Assembly: GCA_036276695.1 (NCBI GenBank)
Contig: DASUOI010000052.1
Coordinates: 1 to 24,445 of the forward strand
Length of the DNA stretch: 24,445 nucleotides
Origin: JANWLD01 sp036276695
Lineage (GTDB): Bacteria > Patescibacteriota > Saccharimonadia > Saccharimonadales > 2-12-FULL-41-12
Direction of reading: 5' to 3'
Below the pieces are notes generated by a model, which saw nothing but the letters and a program-made list of their open reading frames with translations, did not search any database and was not told the origin of the DNA. Both the position numbers and the translations under genes were made by a program. How positions within the stretch are numbered: position 1 is the first letter of the stretch; each line of letters starts with the position of its first letter. Of the stretch, positions 22,143 through 24,445 are shown one piece after another.

Positions 22143-24445
22143 ATGGGTAAATCAGCTCCCCGGCTGGCGGAAAGCTTTAGGCCGGAAAATTACAAATTAT
22201 CTATAGAAATTGACGCCAAAAAAATGCTCTTTAGCGGCAAGGTGGTGATTTCCGGCCAAAAAATCGGAAGGCCGGCTAAACGCATAACCTTGCACCAAAA
22301 AGACCTTAAGATTACCTCGGCAAAAGTAATCAAACAAGGGAAAACCGGCAACGAAACAATTGAACTTGAAAGGATTAACTCCCAGAAAAGTTTTGATGAA
22401 GTACGCTTGCATAGTCCCACTCTGCTATATCCCGGAAAATATACAGTAGAGATAGGATTTTCAGGACACATAACCGAGCAGATGCACGGACTTTACCCTT
22501 GCAACTACAGACACAAAGGCAAAGAGAAAAAGCTTTTTGCCACCCAGTTTGAATCTCACCATGCCCGCGAGGTCTTTCCTTGCATTGACGAGCCGGAAGC
22601 CAAAGCTACCTTTGACTTGACCCTTACTACTCCAGCAACGGAAAGTGTCTTATCAAATACGCCAGTCAAAAAACAGCTCGAGACTCAAGACTCAAGACTC
22701 AAGACTGAATTCGAGACAACACCGGTTATGTCGACTTACCTGCTGGCTTTTGCCGTAGGAGAGATCCATAGAGTGACAAGTAAAACAAAGGACGGAGTAG
22801 AAGTAAATTCCTGGGCTACCGTCGCCCAGAGCAAATCGCATCTGGAGTACGCAAATAAAGAGGCCGTGGATGTCTTAGAGTTTTTTACCGATTATTTTAA
22901 AACTCCTTTCCCGCTTAAAAAACTCGACCAGATAGCTCTGCCTGATTTTGACAGTATGGCAATGGAAAATTGGGGCCTGATAACCTACCGCGAGGTCGGG
23001 CTATTGGCAGACCCTGGCAACCGTTCTCAATCGGGCGAGCAACTTATATCGCTTGTCGTGGCACACGAAATAAGCCATCAATGGTTCGGCAATTTAGTAA
23101 CTATGAAGTGGTGGGATGATTTATGGCTTAATGAAAGCTTCGCCAGTATTATGGAATATGTCTGCCTAGACGCCCTGCACCCGGATTGGCACATGTGGGA
23201 AAATTTTGCCGAAGCAGACATGATAGCTGCTTCAAATCGGGACGTGACTTCCAATGTCCAGGCCGTAAAATCTAAAGTCAATCACCCTGACGAGCTATTC
23301 ACTCTATTTGACCCTTCCATCGTCTACGCTAAAGGGGCACGTTTGATAAAAATGATGTACGACTTCATAGGCGAAGACGCCATAAGAACCGGGTTGAAAA
23401 GCTACTTTAAGGAGTTCGCCTATAAAAATACCGTGAGTGATGATTTGTGGAGACATTTTTCCAAGGCAAGCGGGCAAGACGTTAAGAAACTAATGGACCC
23501 CTGGTTAACTCAGTCCGGCATGCCTCTTCTGAATATACATAGAAATGACCGTAAGCTCGATATAGTTCAAAAAAGATTTCTTCTTGACGAGAACAGCGAC
23601 AGTCAAAAATGGCCTATACCCCTTCTCGCTAACAAAAAAATACCGACCAACCTAATGAAAGAGGAAAAACTAACTCTGGAGCTGGATAATGACGAGCCTG
23701 TTGTCTTTAACCGTTCGGGAAGCACCCACGCAGTAGTCAATTACGAAAGCGCGCAAGACAAGAAATATTTACAAAAGGTAACCTCAGACCGAAGTATCGA
23801 TTCTGTTGGTAGGATGAACCTGTTCAACGACGCGTATTTATTATCGCGACACGGCAGTGAAAGCCTTAGCGAGACGTTAGAGCTTATTGAGAATTGCGCT
23901 GAAGAAGACCGTGACAGCGTATGGCAGCTAATGCTTCGGCCTTTAGCCGCAGCAAAACTATTTTTAGAAGGTGATGAAAAATCCGAACAGGCGATAAAGC
24001 AAATTAAATTAAAGCTCGCAAAAAAGCATTTTAAGAACTTAGGCTGGGATGATCGGGAAACAGACAGCCCTAACACCAAAGCCTTGCGAGTTACCATGAC
24101 AGCGCTTATGCTTCAGGCCGAAGAAAAAACGGTAGTGGCAGAAGCATTGTCCCGCTACAAAAACTCCAGACAAGTTACTGACTTGCCGAGCGAGCAAAGA
24201 AGCTTGATATTAGCGACAGCCGTAAAAAACAAAAAAGCAGATTTGGATAAAATTTTTGAGGAATACACATCAACCAACAGGAGCGATGTACAAAGATCAA
24301 TCGCGGCAGGATTAACCGCAGCCAAAGATGCAGCAAGCATAAAAAAGATTCTCGAAAAATCCATAGGCAAGGATGAGGTTGTAAGGGTTCAAGATATACC
24401 TATGTGGTTTGCATACCTTATGCGGAACCAATATAGCAGGTCTTC
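22143..24445 (+). CDS. M1 family metallo-aminopeptidase (partial, C-terminus off window)
   Basis: Zinc aminopeptidase that trims N-terminal residues from peptides; 767 codons are present and the frame is open at the window end. Seen: an N-terminal beta domain, the substrate-anchoring motif MAMENWG (GAMEN variant), the zinc site HEISH (308-312) with the third ligand Glu331 in WLNESFAS, and the catalytic Tyr in VYAKGARL. It resembles the tricorn F3/ERAP branch. No signal peptide is seen, so it is probably cytosolic and may supply amino acids from peptides. The ATG at 22143 has no Shine-Dalgarno; TAGAAT (22130-22135) is a possible -10 box seven bases before it. A 7-base tandem repeat lies inside the coding region. 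Confidence 0.95.
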   Translation, partial: MGKSAPRLAESFRPENYKLSIEIDAKKMLFSGKVVISGQKIGRPAKRITLHQKDLKITSAKVIKQGKTGNETIELERINSQKSFDEVRLHSPTLLYPGKYTVEIGFSGHITEQMHGLYPCNYRHKGKEKKLFATQFESHHAREVFPCIDEPEAKATFDLTLTTPATESVLSNTPVKKQLETQDSRLKTEFETTPVMSTYLLAFAVGEIHRVTSKTKDGVEVNSWATVAQSKSHLEYANKEAVDVLEFFTDYFKTPFPLKKLDQIALPDFDSMAMENWGLITYREVGLLADPGNRSQSGEQLISLVVAHEISHQWFGNLVTMKWWDDLWLNESFASIMEYVCLDALHPDWHMWENFAEADMIAASNRDVTSNVQAVKSKVNHPDELFTLFDPSIVYAKGARLIKMMYDFIGEDAIRTGLKSYFKEFAYKNTVSDDLWRHFSKASGQDVKKLMDPWLTQSGMPLLNIHRNDRKLDIVQKRFLLDENSDSQKWPIPLLANKKIPTNLMKEEKLTLELDNDEPVVFNRSGSTHAVVNYESAQDKKYLQKVTSDRSIDSVGRMNLFNDAYLLSRHGSESLSETLELIENCAEEDRDSVWQLMLRPLAAAKLFLEGDEKSEQAIKQIKLKLAKKHFKNLGWDDRETDSPNTKALRVTMTALMLQAEEKTVVAEALSRYKNSRQVTDLPSEQRSLILATAVKNKKADLDKIFEEYTSTNRSDVQRSIAAGLTAAKDAASIKKILEKSIGKDEVVRVQDIPMWFAYLMRNQYSRS
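22681..22708 (+). repeat. 7-base tandem repeat inside the M1 gene
   Basis: AGACTCA three times in a row, then AGACTGA (28 bases). It encodes a polar loop in the N-terminal domain (around ETQDSRLKTE). Gain or loss of one unit would shift the frame. Confidence 0.85.

Noticed and set aside
23741..24097. 118-aa minus-strand ORF
   Set aside because: Antisense to the M1 aminopeptidase; no promoter or ribosome site.
1..24445. UGA recoded as Gly, as in Absconditabacteria/Gracilibacteria
   Set aside because: UGA serves as the stop in the hisH, hisG and other ATGA overlaps, and products end at family-typical lengths.
1..24445. CRISPR array or prophage
   Set aside because: No regularly spaced direct repeats, phage structural genes or integrase were seen on either strand.

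Overview
The window looks like a piece of a small-genome Patescibacteria/CPR chromosome, most likely Candidatus Saccharibacteria (TM7). That assignment is inference. It rests on the class A penicillin-binding protein (long basic N-terminus, Cys- and Gly/Ser-rich extracellular tail), the compact housekeeping neighbourhood (nusA, clpC, radA, PIN-TRAM, tyrS, recG, rsmD), single-TM forms of proteins that are larger elsewhere, and probable leaderless promoters. UGA is a stop here: several genes overlap as ATGA. There is no gene-free stretch above 300 bases.

Region 1 (1-6522, minus strand) is a histidine operon. It reads: promoter, 20-aa His-rich leader peptide, terminator/antiterminator, hisS, hisG, hisD, an APH-fold kinase-like protein, a HAD phosphatase, hisH, a 169-bp palindromic insert, and hisA (cut by the window start). 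Most junctions are ATGA overlaps, so the genes are translationally coupled. The leader peptide carries four His codons in five, and the segment behind them can pair with the 3' arm of the terminator: a classical ribosome-mediated attenuator. HisG lacks the usual C-terminal regulatory domain, so control may rest on attenuation. The 169-bp insert lies exactly at the former hisH/hisA ATGA junction and appears to have duplicated it. hisB, hisC, hisE, hisF and hisI are not in the window; the genes beyond hisA lie outside it.

Region 2 (6540-7503) has a divergent multi-pass membrane protein on plus, a two-way terminator, and tRNA-Leu(UAG) on minus. A 13-base inverted copy of the tRNA T-arm lies beyond the terminator.

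Region 3 (7547-11451, minus) holds tyrS, recG and rsmD, feeding into the tRNA. RsmD and TyrRS each carry an unusual change in a signature motif. Region 4 (11486-14580, plus) is a large bifunctional penicillin-binding protein that overlaps the next minus-strand gene tail to tail.

Region 5 (14548-20147, minus) is an operon of clpC, a membrane-anchored HExxH protein with a coiled coil, radA and a PIN-TRAM protein. It is headed by a CIRCE operator, so HrcA-type heat-shock control is likely. Region 6 (20152-22121, minus) is nusA, with a hairpin in its leader, behind an unrecognised Gly-rich membrane protein. Region 7 (22143-24445, plus) is an M1 aminopeptidase cut by the window end; it contains a 7-base tandem repeat.

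The strongest novelty candidates are the His attenuator in a CPR genome and the palindromic insert that keeps hisH-hisA coupling intact. Also notable are the two unassigned genes inside the his operon and the run of promoters placed so that transcripts should start at or near the ATG.
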